Assembly (NCBI RefSeq): GCF_001949145.1
Contig: NW_019091648.1
Coordinates: forward strand, 44,391 to 108,390
Length of the DNA stretch: 64,000 bases
DNA from: Acanthaster planci
Taxonomy: Eukaryota; Echinodermata; Asteroidea; Valvatida; Acanthasteridae
Direction of reading: 5' to 3'
Shown here: one piece after another, positions 1 to 9,567 of the stretch
How the letters are laid out: each line of letters starts with the position of its first letter
Numbering within the stretch: the first letter of the stretch is position 1
The notes under the pieces: generated by a model
What the model saw: only the letters and a program-made list of their open reading frames with translations
Told to the model about the DNA's origin: nothing
Databases searched by the model: none
Made by a program: the position numbers and the translations under genes

Positions 1-3000
1 AATGATGAAAAGGCGATTAACAGTGGTTATGTAAGTCCTACACGTTCAGCACAATGCAATGATCAACTTGCACATATTCATTTTATTCAAAGGCATGTCA
101 AATCAGGATAGAACATGTACACGCACATGTACATGTGCAAGTTTTACAATTGCACTGAACATAGACATCAAAATGACTAGAGGCCCTCACAGCGCATACC
201 GTCTTTTATAACTATGCTCCCAAGAACAAACCATATCATTACGGGTTGACGGTACATGTGTAAATATCCAAAAATTCCAAATCGAATGTAGACCTAGGGT
301 TATTTATACATGTCAATGTAGCGTAAGCTGATTACATGGAATAGATGAATTTCCTTATTTTGCTTCTTGTGTATACATGTACATGTAGGTGTCCTTTGTA
401 CTACTGCTGGAGTGAAAGCTACAGATAAATCTGGTCTCCATGTTAGTTCCAAGCATTGGAATTCAACGTAACTATAGTTACATGTAGATGTCAGAGGCAC
501 GGATACCAACAATAAAGGAAGCTCCTTTAGAACAAAGCAAGGGAATTAACAGGTGATGGTGAAAAGGCCTACTGTTGCATTGACATACAGACAAATTCCC
601 AGTTCTGATTAATGCAGTCATGAATTAAAGTTTGTGTGTACAATGTATGTGCATGTGGGGGGTACATACTGTACATGTGCCGCCATCATAAATGGCTCCC
701 CCATCGAAATCCATGTGCATGGTCCTCCGCTGTAACATTCATTTCCCAATGAACCCCCCATTTAGAACGCAAGATTATTTGTTAATGAATACATTTATGC
801 TGTATTTGAGTTCGAGTTCTGATACAATTTTTCTCATGCATCAACACATAAACTGATCCACCTGTAATAAATGTTTTCCTTTTGCGATGATACACATGTT
901 CATCAGCACAGACATGAGGCCTGTCTTCACACATTTTGATGTCCCCGGTACAATTGAAGAGCAGTTGAAGCAGGAGTGATCCTGAGAAGGATAAGAACAG
1001 CTTCGTCAATCTATTCGTAGCAAGACTGCAACCTACAGGAAGTGAGATTTACTTGTATGTGTACATGTAACCACCACTAATTAATTGAAAGACAACTGCA
1101 AAAATTGTTCGTACTCGTTTCCGAAGAATACTGGAAAGTTTTTAGCATTCAAAAAATCCCAATGTTTTCAATTGGTCCCCATGTCGTTAGAAATCTTTGG
1201 AAATCTTCTGAACAGAAAAGAAGTTTGCAGTTTATATGGTACACTTCAGAAAATACCCTCAAACATAATGGCAGTTTTTCCTTCATTTTTTCACAACACT
1301 TAATGTGCATATTTCATTGTTCCCTTAAAACACAAAACCACATTATAACAGGTTCACGGTGTTTGATTATTCACGTGTTGATATCAGGTGAATATTTCAA
1401 TTTCCTTATTTTTTCTTGTGTGTAGGCACCCCTGATGCTGCTGCTGAAGTAAAGGCCACATGTTTGCAATTCAACGTCACTGCTGTTACATGTAAATCAG
1501 ATGCACGGCTATAAACGCTAAAGGAAGCTTCAGTACAACCAAGCAAGGAAATTGACAGGTAATTCTGAAAAGACCTACTTTTGCACTGACATACAAACAG
1601 ATTGCCAGTTTTGATTAATGCGGTCATGAAGCAAAGAGGAGGGGGACCCATGCATGTACCAATGCAAATCACTCATTGATCAACATCGTGTGTCCAGATC
1701 CCCACTGTAACCATTGAGGAATAAGAACGAGTTCCTACTCATAGCCAAGTGATATCAAAAGTGTTGAAAGTTCTTACACCTTTTTTCCATGCAGAGACAT
1801 GTAACTGACACACAATGAATTAATATTTTCCTTTTTTCTAGATGACACCGAAGAATGTTTACCAGCACATACACAAAGGAAGTCTTTCAACATGTAGGTG
1901 TTGTCGATGGAAATGCAATTTGTACCAAGACTGTTCTACATAAGGACTTCATCAAAATAACATGATCGTCTACAAAAACTGCAACCACTAGGACATGAGA
2001 TAGGTACATGTGTACATGTCCCCGGCATATTTTGTTCAAGATTTCTGCAGAAAATGTGAACACAGGTTTTGGAGTATTATGCAAAGTTTCAATGGTCACA
2101 AGTTGCTGATATCTTAAAACTGCTCCCATGTTTCTTAAGTATATAGTGCATAAAAAAGTCTACTGGTATTTATATAATGTACACTAGTGAAATGCCCTAA
2201 TGCAGTTTTTCTCTTTTCTTTTATAAATATTGAGGACACTTTAACATTCTTTAACATAACTTTAACAAGACCGCTTTCAGTGTTCAATATTTTGAGTATG
2301 CATGGTATTTCTTAACATACGCTTAAATTCCACAATCTGAGTATGTGCTGCTGTCCACTCGCAAATACAGTTGTTTAAGTAATCATTTGTCCAGTTACTG
2401 TCATTAGGAAATAAGACGTACTTTTGAAAGAATTGTGTGAAATTGCTGTTTGCATTATTTTTCTTCCGTCTTTGAAATCGACGTCTCTTAGTCTGTGTAT
2501 ACCAATGGCCCTGATAGTCCCATGTCCTGTGGTGTTGAGATGATTTTACAGCGTCACGGTTATAAAGCCGTACACCCTATTGCAGAGAATCCTCCCGGCA
2601 ATCAAACCCCTTACGAGAAAACTAAAGTGCGCCCTCACTTGATGCTATTCCACGTTTTGTATTACCTGGCTGATAATTTTCCTACGTTCGATCATATTTT
2701 CGCCAGGGATGAGGCAAGAAAGTATGCAGTGAATTGAATTTAGCATTAGCATTTGAAATAACTATTCATTGTTCGTTGCCCATTTTTCTTTAAAGCAGGC
2801 GAGGGAAATATTGTGTTTGTCTGTGAGATCCCTAACAACGTCATCTTATTCTAAACAGATATTGAAAGGATGTTGATTTTTGGTCTTGCGTACAAATGAA
2901 ACAACTGAAAGTACTAGGTTTGTGAAGTCTGTTGTCATTAGCCCTATACACGTATCTCTTGAACAACAAATGCACATATTCCATCGGAATGTAATTTCGC

Positions 3001-3030
3001 AGATAATTAGAAAAAAAGAAATGTTATAGA
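1..3030. repeat. Tandem duplication copy A, left part
   Basis: This block aligns almost throughout with 16442-19545, in the same orientation, with scattered substitutions and small indels; the ORF at its right end differs by about 7 percent. It also repeats internally with a period near 1.06 kb: the stretch around 345-600 resembles 1405-1640, and 810-930 resembles 1790-1890. Each internal unit has splice-acceptor-like tracts ending in AG (near 1424 and 1851), but the sequence after them is soon closed by stops. Many ACATGTAC runs are present. Apart from the ORF at 2492 I see no supportable gene; short ORFs here do not match across copies. Confidence 0.85.
2492..2737 (+). CDS. Unrecognised ORF, copy A of duplicated pair
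   Basis: An open frame of about 80 codons, preceded by a pyrimidine-rich tract ending in AG at 2490-2491, so it could be a 3' exon rather than a gene starting with its own ATG. Readable blocks include MILQRHGYKAVHPIAENPP and FDHIFARDEARKY. A second copy lies at 18985-19266. About 17 nucleotide differences separate them and about 15 change the amino acid, so the pair shows no sign of purifying selection. I do not recognise the family. It may be a relic of a host gene or of a repeat-encoded protein. Confidence 0.35.
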   Translation, partial: SVYTNGPDSPMSCGVEMILQRHGYKAVHPIAENPPGNQTPYEKTKVRPHLMLFHVLYYLADNFPTFDHIFARDEARKYAVN

Positions 3031-3582
3031 AGTAGTATGCGCAGGAGAGTTCAAGATCAACCCCCCTTTTCACCCTTTTCCCCAAACCCTCGATGACCTC
3101 ATCGACCCTTAGCCCCGTACCTCATCGACCTTTTTCAAAAACCCTCAAAAACACCAACTCACTAAAAGCACTTTTCATTTTCCTTAAAAAAACCCTCCTA
3201 TACCTTATCGACGGTTTTCACCCTTTTTAAAACTGGGGGTTAAAAAAACAGAAAGAACCTCTCACTCCTATTTACAGACCAACTCCCCCGGGACTTCCCC
3301 CATTTCCCATGACTCCCGGACCAACTCCCCGGGACTTCCCCCGTTACTTGGGACTTCCCTACTTCTCGGAAAACCTTGCTCTCTCCTGAAGCTTTGGGAA
3401 AAAATGAAATAAAATTTTAAAACCTCTATATAAATAGAAACATGAAAACAGAGATGATAAAAGCAAAAAAACGAACGTCAACTGTCACTATTGCAAAAAC
3501 ACAATCCAGTCTCTCTACGTAATAGATGCTTGGGATTCCAATCATTGTTTAAATTCTATTCATATCGACCGATGTACCGAAT
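3031..3582 (+). repeat. Left terminal inverted repeat of Polinton
   Basis: Inverted match to 14196-14699. The left copy is about 50 bp longer, partly because a GGGACTTCCCC segment is repeated at 3290-3350. It contains C-rich tracts, a TATA-like box at 3427-3436, the ATG at 3442 and about 45 codons of the cysteine-repeat gene. The match ends around GATGTACCGAA at 3571-3581. Confidence 0.9.
3424..3437 (+). promoter_or_regulatory. TATA-like promoter in left TIR
   Basis: TATATAAATAG lies a few bases upstream of the ATG at 3442. The same element sits at the same place in the right TIR (14339-14348, minus strand). Conservation in both TIRs suggests a shared promoter firing inward from each end; no transcription evidence is available. 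Confidence 0.45.
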
Positions 3583-3985
3583 GCGTAGATTGCAAATACT
3601 GTACCAATTGCATAGACTGTCTAGATTGCACCAACTGGGAAAATTGTGAAAATAGTGAATGTTGCTCATATTCTACAAATTGTAAACAATGCGCAAATTG
3701 TGAAAGATTTCGTGACTGTTCTAACTGTGAACTTTCATCGGTTGTGACGGCACCAACTGTTGTACAAACTGCATCGCTTGTGTTGATTGTAAGTATTGTG
3801 ACCAATACGACAATTCAGATTCGTGCACAAAGTGCGTAAATTCTCACGAATGTGAAAGCTGTGTCAATTGTAAAGAATGTACCGTTTGTTTTAATTCCGA
3901 TACGTGCGAGCGCTGTGACAACTGTACCGAATGTAAACTCTGTATCGATTGTGACCAATGTAACAAGATGTCGGCAAGCTTTTGA
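3442..3985 (+). pseudogene. Cysteine-repeat (C-x-x)n protein of Polinton
   Basis: The first ORF inward from the left TIR, about 180 codons spread over three frames, with breaks near 3507 and 3735. After a leader of about 45 residues encoded in the TIR, cysteine recurs at nearly every third position, for example CVDCKYCTNCIDCLDC and CDNCTECKLCIDCDQC, more than 40 cysteines in all. Such spacing could build a metal cluster or a solenoid stapled by Cys ladders; that is inference. No signal peptide or membrane segment is visible. A related gene lies at 46553-46858 beside Polinton fragment 3, so it is a resident gene of this family of elements and not a chance ORF. I do not know a named family for it. 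Confidence 0.7.
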
Positions 3986-4130
3986 ATTTGCCCAGAGGTA
4001 GACTCGTTTCAAACGTTATTTACAAGGGGAAGATAAACACAAATCCATTTGAGGAACTTTGGATACACTGCCGATAAATAAATAATCACTTAATGACTTC
4101 AACGGGCTACCTTCGCACGGATTGTGTACC

Positions 4131-4349
4131 ATGTCAGACCCAAGCGAAGGCACAAAGTCACTTGTAAACTATCAAATAAAGAGTTTACATTTTTCGTTGA
4201 GAAACGAGCGGGGAGAAATCATCAACAGTAAAGACGGCACAATTTTACTCGAGCTAGACATTTTTCAAACGCCTCGAGCTAGACATTTTTTAAAACGCCT
4301 CGAGTTACAAATTTTTTTAAAAGGCATGATTATAAAACGCATACTGTAA
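4131..4349 (+). CDS. Small Polinton protein, unrecognised
   Basis: An ORF of 72 codons starting MSDPSEGTK. Its first half (LVNYQIKSLHFSLRNERGE, then a DGTILLELDIF strand pattern) is matched by a broken relative at 52392-52520, upstream of the same neighbour gene, so the pair is conserved in Polinton fragment 3. The C-terminal third is encoded by a tandem triplication of about 24 bp (CTCGAGCTAGACATTTTT-like units, 4249-4320), so the present C-terminus may not be ancestral. Function unknown; a small capsid-associated or regulatory protein is possible but not shown. Confidence 0.5.
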   Translation: MSDPSEGTKSLVNYQIKSLHFSLRNERGEIINSKDGTILLELDIFQTPRARHFLKRLELQIFLKGMIIKRIL

Positions 4350-4419
4350 AAAGATGACAGCAAACGTCCAGCCGAAGATATGCCCTACGTTACATTACTA
4401 AGCAGATCATCAAAAGCCA

Positions 4420-5030
4420 ATGAAGCGACAGAAACTAAAATTTAAGATCAAACGAATACTTACCGCGCTCAATTACGTGGAATACGGAGTCGAAGCAATA
4501 GGTGCCACTTCAGCCGCTATAGGCATTTCCGCTATTTTGGGGGGTTATTACCGGGCCCGTCGGACTAGTGATGGAAGGTCTCGCTATCGGAGCATTTGAC
4601 GTACGCGATGTTAAAGTACGCCAGTCGCAGGATGGTCCACAAAACTAAAAAACACGATAAAATCAGATCGCTTGCAGACGCCAAGTTAAACACCATAGAC
4701 GAGTACCCCTCACACGCGATCGGAGACGGTGACGTGTCTCAAGAAGAATTTGTCTTGATTTTGTCTGAACTTAAGAAGTTTAATGAAATGAAGGAAATGA
4801 TTCGGTCAAATACGACTACCAGTTGCAAGAAAATAAAATAACCAGTAAAGAAGAATTTGATCGACAGATCAAGGAAAAAGCAGAAGCGCTCGCCAACGAA
4901 AGGGCAGCCGAGTTTTAAAAAGACCTTATGAAAAACAAAATGGCGAAGAACTTCAACAAAATATGTCCAGTACGTACAGGACCAACCACCCGCTTACCAA
5001 GAAGTAGAGCCCACCGCGCCTCCTCTTTAA
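4420..5030 (+). pseudogene. Helical membrane-linked Polinton protein with late-domain-like tail
   Basis: Spread over three frames. In order: a basic N-terminus (MKRQKLKFKIKRILTALNY), a hydrophobic Ala/Gly/Ile-rich segment (about 4475-4600), a conserved helical block (HKTKKHDKIRSLADAKLNTI, then EEFVLILSELKKFNEMKEM, 4630-4800), a charged helix (about 4850-4915) and, in another frame, a tail reading PPAYQEVEPTAPPL followed by a stop at 5028-5030. The relative at 52531-52948 has the same hydrophobic segment and HKTKKHD block. The helical block is known to me from uncharacterised proteins of invertebrate Polintons. The tail contains PPxY and PTAP, the ESCRT/Nedd4-recruiting motifs of budding viruses; linking the tail to this gene assumes a frameshift between them. 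Confidence 0.6.
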
Positions 5031-6279
5031 AATCTTTTGTAAAACTGGTTTTTTTGAGTCAGTTTCTTTTTGGAACAGTTTCTTTTAAATCAGTCTATTA
5101 TAAAGTAAAAATTGGAGTCAACTTTAATCGGTTGTCAATCCTAGTCAATAAAGATTATTACTTCTCCGCCGTGTTTCCCAATTTAACTGCAGTGTATGTA
5201 CCACCGAGAGTGAAAACAGACGACGCCGTTAACACAACCGACCCTATGTATTTTCACCAAAACCAATTTAATTTCACGGTCTATTGCGCTACAACAGCAT
5301 GTGGGGTAGGTTTCGATCTACTGTCTGATTCAAACCCGTACGTGTCTGCTTTATTTAACTTCCACGTATATTACACGGTGGAAAAGATCTTTTACGACTG
5401 CATAATACCCATCCTGAGCGACAACATCTTCCACACGCTGCACAACAACTATCAAATGGGTTGTGAACCGCTTACTGTTACGACGATACAGGGGCTCAGG
5501 CTACGTACCGGTCTCGGGTAAAATCTATGACGCCCACTATTTACACGTAATAAACGACAAATACATGGGCTCTACCTACATGGGCTTCGGTTGGGCTAAA
5601 TCGCCCAAAGGATCGGGTCACGCGAGTACCTATACGGTAACTTGGGTCGAGCAGTCCTACTCAGTTAAATTGGCCTGGTACGACTTTATCTCGAAAAAAG
5701 TAAACTTACAGACGTGGCGTCATAAAGGTGAAGGAGTCGATCAGGGCTTACGTATACGCGTTGTTAGGAGCTCCAGCCCAGACAAAAACCAGTGTTTAAG
5801 CCTCTGGCACCGGACTAGACGCCCAACAACAATTTATAACCATCTCGGAGTCTTTAATAAATTCAAAGCAAAGTATAGACCAGTTTCAGGGTTCTTTGCA
5901 CTACGCCAAAATGCCTAAAAACTTCGTAGTGGCTCCCGGTTTGTACTTGGTACCCTCGACATGGATCTACGCATCGGTACGTTTGAAGGATACAACAACA
6001 ATTTGCAAATCGCAACAGCTGGAATGCAGACGGGTTATGTGCCAAATTTAAACTCGAGCGTTGTTCCTCCGGCCTCCAATTTTACAAAACAGGATTTTAC
6101 AGAGCCGGAACCTATACCCCCTTTACGCATAACCAAAGCCGACTCAAGAAAAGAAACCGTTGGACGTTCACAACGAAGAAAAACTGTCGTCAACCGTTGG
6201 AGCTATTGCCGTTGGTGGATTCGGTTTTATGCTGTACGAAGTATTAACCAAAAAAATAAAAGGCAAAGTATTAACTTAA
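5031..6279 (+). pseudogene. Conserved Polinton protein with C-terminal membrane anchor
   Basis: Three overlapping frames (about 5031-5521, 5463-5918, 5961-6279) read as one gene. Recognisable blocks are NFTVYCATTACGVGF followed by SALFNFHVYYTVEKIFYD; an amphipathic stretch at 5727-5770; an Asn-rich segment DLRIGTFEGYNNNLQIATA; and a C-terminal hydrophobic segment (VGAIAVGGFGFMLYEVL) followed by lysines. The layout matches an uncharacterised family found beside capsid genes in invertebrate Polintons. Its size (about 400 codons) and single C-terminal anchor would suit a minor virion or membrane protein, but that is inference. The true start is unclear because the region after 5031 has no obvious ATG in frame. 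A stop after KTSV near 5800 and shifts near 5510 and 5950 kill it. Confidence 0.6.
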
Positions 6280-6387
6280 CCAAAAAGTAAAAGGCATGAA
6301 AAAACTCCTCCCGGTCGTTTATTACCGAGAGGGTTTAATTTATTTTGGCCTAAAATTGATCCGTTAAGTCAAACCTTCTGAACCGAC

Positions 6388-6765
6388 CTACATCTTCTGC
6401 ACATAAGTCAAAATCAAAACACCCACGCCTACAAACAACGTCCAAACGTTACTAGCAATCCAACCGACTGCCTTACTCGCCACATTGAATAGCCAACTAA
6501 GTGTACTACCAATTACTCCGGGCAAAGCCCAAAGCGCTTTCAACCCCAGTTTCTTCAACACGTTCGCCAAGTTCCACAATTGCCGTTCGATCCAATCGGT
6601 TATGCCTCCTTTTGATGGTGGTTTAGGTTCTGGTGTAGGAGGTTCTGGGCTAGGCGTACCAACCGCTCTCACAGACGCCACTATGCTCGATACGATGGTA
6701 CTCACGGCCAAAATAAAAGCCATCAAGATACTCACGATCGTTACACCTTGTTCTCTAAACAACAC
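6388..6765 (-). CDS. Small three-helix membrane protein of Polinton
   Basis: An intact ORF of 125 codons. A short N-terminus leads into a membrane segment (VSILMAFILAVSTIVSSIV), then a proline-rich linker (SPEPPTPEPKPPSKGG), an amphipathic helix (ITDWIERQLWNLANVLKKLG), a hydrophobic hairpin (ALPGVIGSTLSWLFN) and a final membrane segment ending in YVQKM. The opposite-strand ORF at 6485-6856 is its shadow: the minus-strand product has clean membrane-protein architecture and matches the pattern of proteins in related Polintons. It is the last gene of a minus-strand run that starts at 11748. Role unknown; candidates include a virion membrane protein. Confidence 0.65.
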   Translation of the reverse strand: MLFREQGVTIVSILMAFILAVSTIVSSIVASVRAVGTPSPEPPTPEPKPPSKGGITDWIERQLWNLANVLKKLGLKALWALPGVIGSTLSWLFNVASKAVGWIASNVWTLFVGVGVLILTYVQKM

Positions 6766-6784
6766 CCGATCTTTTCGCGTAAAG

Positions 6785-7646
6785 TTAAATCACGGTTTCT
6801 TTGATGCGATTGATCTGACTTCGAAACTGATTGCTGTTTCTTTTAATAACTTCTAACCTACCTCGCCTTTCCACTTCTGAATCGTTCAACTGTTTTTGAA
6901 GTTCTGCACGTTCTCCTTCCAAAGCTGCTTCTTCTAACTCGCTCTTAACCTCTTGAATCTTTGCTTCCAACTGATCCTATTTACCCAGGTTTAAAATCAG
7001 CTCTACTTTGACCGTCTGTAAAGCTTCATCTAGGGCTAGCAGCTCTCTGTCATCTAGCCCTTCTATCGGGGGTTCTTGATCACGAGTGAGGTCTTCTACG
7101 ATTTCACTGACTTGGTCGGCGTCTTGAGGGAGTGCTTGTGTCTTGGCAGTTTCAGGGCGAATTTCTGAAAGTTGACTGGCTATTTCTTGGACTTGTTGTT
7201 TTGTTTACCGGTAACGTAGTCACGGAAACCTAAGACGCGTCTTATGAAATCCACCTTTGTTTTACTTTGGATGGTATTTAGTTAAAGAAAGTTATTGCTG
7301 TTGTGTTCTCGAGTCAAAAGAATTTCTTTGCCTTCAAACATGACATAGAGACGATCTTTACTATCGAGATTAAAGATGTTTGGATCCCTAATTAACGGTT
7401 CATTCCCAGTTTCTTCTTGAATTACGTCATAAAGCCATTCATTTTCTCTTCGATTAATGCCATTCTTAAATCTGACGTGTGTTGTACTTGACCCTCTGTA
7501 AACTTCGTTTGTTGTCTTACTAAATCAGGGTTATTGTCTGATATCAAGTCTTGTTCTGTTTGTTCTTCTTGTTCGGCTTGTAGGTCTTCTTGTTTTTCTA
7601 AATCATTCATTTCAATGCCATCATCAAATCCTCCGCCTTCTGCCAT
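6785..7646 (-). pseudogene. Acidic coiled-coil Polinton protein, broken
   Basis: Starts MAEGGGFDDGIEMNDLEKQE with a very acidic, Gln/Glu-rich N-terminus (7646-7422), continues after shifts through a segment with FIRRVLGFRDYVTG (about 7250), and ends in a long heptad-like coiled coil (EEAALEGERAELQKQLND and following, 6970-6785). A stop splits the coil at about 6978 and two frameshifts lie near 7430 and 7205. Total length about 285 codons. It follows 8082-8786 and 7861-8061 in the same transcription direction. No enzyme motif is seen; a scaffolding or tegument-like role would fit but is a guess. Confidence 0.55.
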
Positions 7647-7860
7647 TTTACTTTAACTTTTCACATTTTACTTTATACTAGACTTATTTAAAAAGAGCCC
7701 GGTTTAAAAAAGATTTCAAAAAGAAACTAGTTTTTAACAGTGGTCTAGACCGGGACTTTTTAACTGGTAGGAAAACTAATCTTGTTGGCATCCCGTTTAC
7801 GTCGATCGATTTTGCGTTACTCATCTTATTATATACCGTTTTTAAAATTATGGTTTAAAA

Positions 7861-8061
7861 CTACTCCACGTCTAAAACTTCTTGTGCGGGTGCTGTTGCT
7901 GTTTTAGAAGTTTCTTGGACCGGTTGTAAGGTATCTAACCTTGAGGTGGGTGCTGTCGCTTGAGCAACAGGCTTCTTTCTCAAAAATAAAACTAAAGCAA
8001 TTGTCCAGACTACCAAACCATCTATAATCCAGTTTCTGTTTTCTGTGTAAAGGTTTTTCAA
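7861..8061 (-). CDS. 66-residue single-pass membrane protein
   Basis: Intact ORF. A short polar N-terminus, one membrane segment (WIIDGLVVWTIALVLFL) followed by RKKP, then an Ala/Thr/Pro-rich tail ending EVLDVE. The positive residues after the segment suggest N-out/C-in topology. The Ala/Thr/Pro tail echoes a low-complexity patch in the next gene upstream (8082-8519). Unrecognised family; position inside the minus-strand run supports it as a real Polinton gene. Confidence 0.5.
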   Translation of the reverse strand: MKNLYTENRNWIIDGLVVWTIALVLFLRKKPVAQATAPTSRLDTLQPVQETSKTATAPAQEVLDVE

Positions 8062-8081
8062 GTAAAACTTACTGTCTGACT

Positions 8082-8786
8082 TTACCTTGGGTTCTGACTG
8101 CGATTTATTTGCATTTTGGCGAGCTGTTGTTTCATCTTCTTGTTATGTTCCGCCAGGCGTTTACCTTGTTCGACTCGTTTAGGATTTTTAATTTTAGTTA
8201 CTGTTTGGACTTGGCTGGGGCAGGGCTTTTGACTGGACTGTTGGCTGGGGTTGGTGCTGTCGCTTGAGCAGTAGGCTTCTCTTCCGTTGACATCTTCTTT
8301 TGTATTAGACGGATATTTATTGATGGTCAGATGTTTCGTCGTAATCAACGTTGCAACTAGTGGTGGTAGGTACGTGCCGTACTTGTAACAAACTTCACTG
8401 AGTAGGTGACACATACTTTGACTGATGATGGGGTCGTTGTTTAAATCTTTAGTCAGATCTTCTTCAGATTTCAAATCCACGTTGAAGCCTAGGAATTCGA
8501 CTGGGGTTGCAATGCCCAAGAGTCGCGCGTAAGACTTAAAACCGATTACCCAGAGTTTTTACGATTTCTTTGCCGAAGCGTACTTCGTACAAGTTAAACA
8601 GCTTCTCCTGTTCTGCCGGGACGGGGTTAGAGCCTCGATGTCTTTCATAGTGTACTCCTTGCCCAAATATTTCCTCGACTCACTTGAGGCCACTACTGAG
8701 CAGAGACTGTCTTTGACGTTGGCTTTGGGTTCGGCGGTTTGTGTAGATTCGCTTTTTGCCGCTAGGATACTTTTGATGTCGTCCAT
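8082..8786 (-). pseudogene. Polinton protein with basic C-terminal NPKRVEQGKRLAEHNK motif
   Basis: Begins MDDIKSILAAKSESTQTA (8786), has a segment KYLGKEYTMKDIEALTPSRQ, shifts frame near 8575, and continues as MGIATPVEFLGFNVDLK with a compact helical segment (QSMCHLLSEVCYKYGTYLPP), a low-complexity Ser/Gln/Pro linker and a strongly basic tail containing NPKRVEQGKRLAEHNKKMKQ. The tail motif recurs in small capsid-cluster proteins of other Polintons as I know them; the biochemical role is unknown. The basic tail may bind nucleic acid. About 235 codons in total, one frameshift. Confidence 0.55.
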
Positions 8787-8933
8787 TCTAATACCTACGT
8801 TTTAAACTTGTTAAGCGTTTGCTTGACGCGTAAGTACTCGTAGGTGTAATTGGTCAGGTTAACTGCAATAATAGTTCCATAGCTACTTGTATGGAGTGTA
8901 ACATATGTTCTTTAATTAAACCAAACCAAACAA

Positions 8934-8973
8934 AAATGCTACAGTCGAGCTTATTAGCCCAACTGTAGCATTT
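8934..8973. terminator. 12-bp perfect hairpin between minus-strand genes
   Basis: AAATGCTACAGT (8934-8945) pairs exactly with ACTGTAGCATTT (8962-8973) around a 16-nt loop. It lies between the end of the zinc-cluster gene (9150) and the start of the gene at 8786. It is nested in a larger imperfect inverted repeat: AAACCAAACCAAACAAAA at 8919 opposite TTTGGTTTGTTTTG near 9038. A transcript 3'-end or processing signal is plausible; a replication or recombination site is also possible. Confidence 0.4.
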
Positions 8974-9149
8974 AAAAACAAATCTTTAACAAACGAGAAG
9001 TAATTTATTCTGTCTCATCAGTTAATTTAGGTTTGTTTTGGTTTGTTTTGCCTGTCAGACTTCCTCTTGCTTTTAATGTGACCTATAGAGTTGTCTAATT
9101 ACTCAATCATACAAAAATCAGATTTAACTTCTAAAAATTGCAGTTTAAC

Positions 9150-9525
9150 TTAACAATTGTCGTAATAACAAACTCCATGATCTTCGATTACACCACGGAA
9201 GAAATCAGTGTCTATAAATCGTTCAGGATCGAATCTGTTGTACTTCTTGTCGTTCTGGCGGCAATTGTAAATCCATCCGCGAATTGTAGCTTTTATGGGG
9301 TTTCTGCACAATTTGCAATTGTTTCTTATGTGCACAAACGCTAGAACCGTCACATTCTATACATGGATGCTTCTGCCGACCATGGGGGCAATGATGTTTG
9401 TTCAGGTTCTCTCTTCTTTCGTCGATACATTGGTTACAGCCGAGATTAATGTCACCAGTTGATCTTACTCTAAAATCAGAAAGATCTTTCTGTTTCTTAC
9501 AGATGTTACGGACTTTTGTTTTCAT
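9150..9525 (-). pseudogene. Zinc-cluster protein with C-terminal FDPxRFIDTDF domain
   Basis: Two frames joined near 9290. The N-terminal part has paired cysteine/histidine motifs (ICKKQKDLSDF, CNQCIDERRENLN, HHCPHGRQKHPCIEC, SVCAHKKQ), then CKLC, and the C-terminal part has WIYNCRQNDKKYNRFDPE followed by a FIDTDFFRGVIEDHGVCYY stretch. The repeated C-x-H-G/C-x2-C pattern is typical of a zinc-binding family seen in large DNA viruses and transposons. The second half may be an HNH-like fold, but I cannot see a complete catalytic set. A related copy at 40360-40850 keeps the FDPDRFIDTDFCRSLIEDY block. Role unknown; DNA binding or a nuclease are candidates. Confidence 0.55.
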
Positions 9526-9567
9526 TCTCTTTTTAATATATACATATATGTAATTATTTTCTCATTT

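Noticed and set aside
6485-6856. Plus-strand ORF of 123 codons
   Set aside because: It is antisense to the membrane protein at 6388-6765, whose minus-strand reading has clear membrane helices and family-like motifs; the plus product has none.
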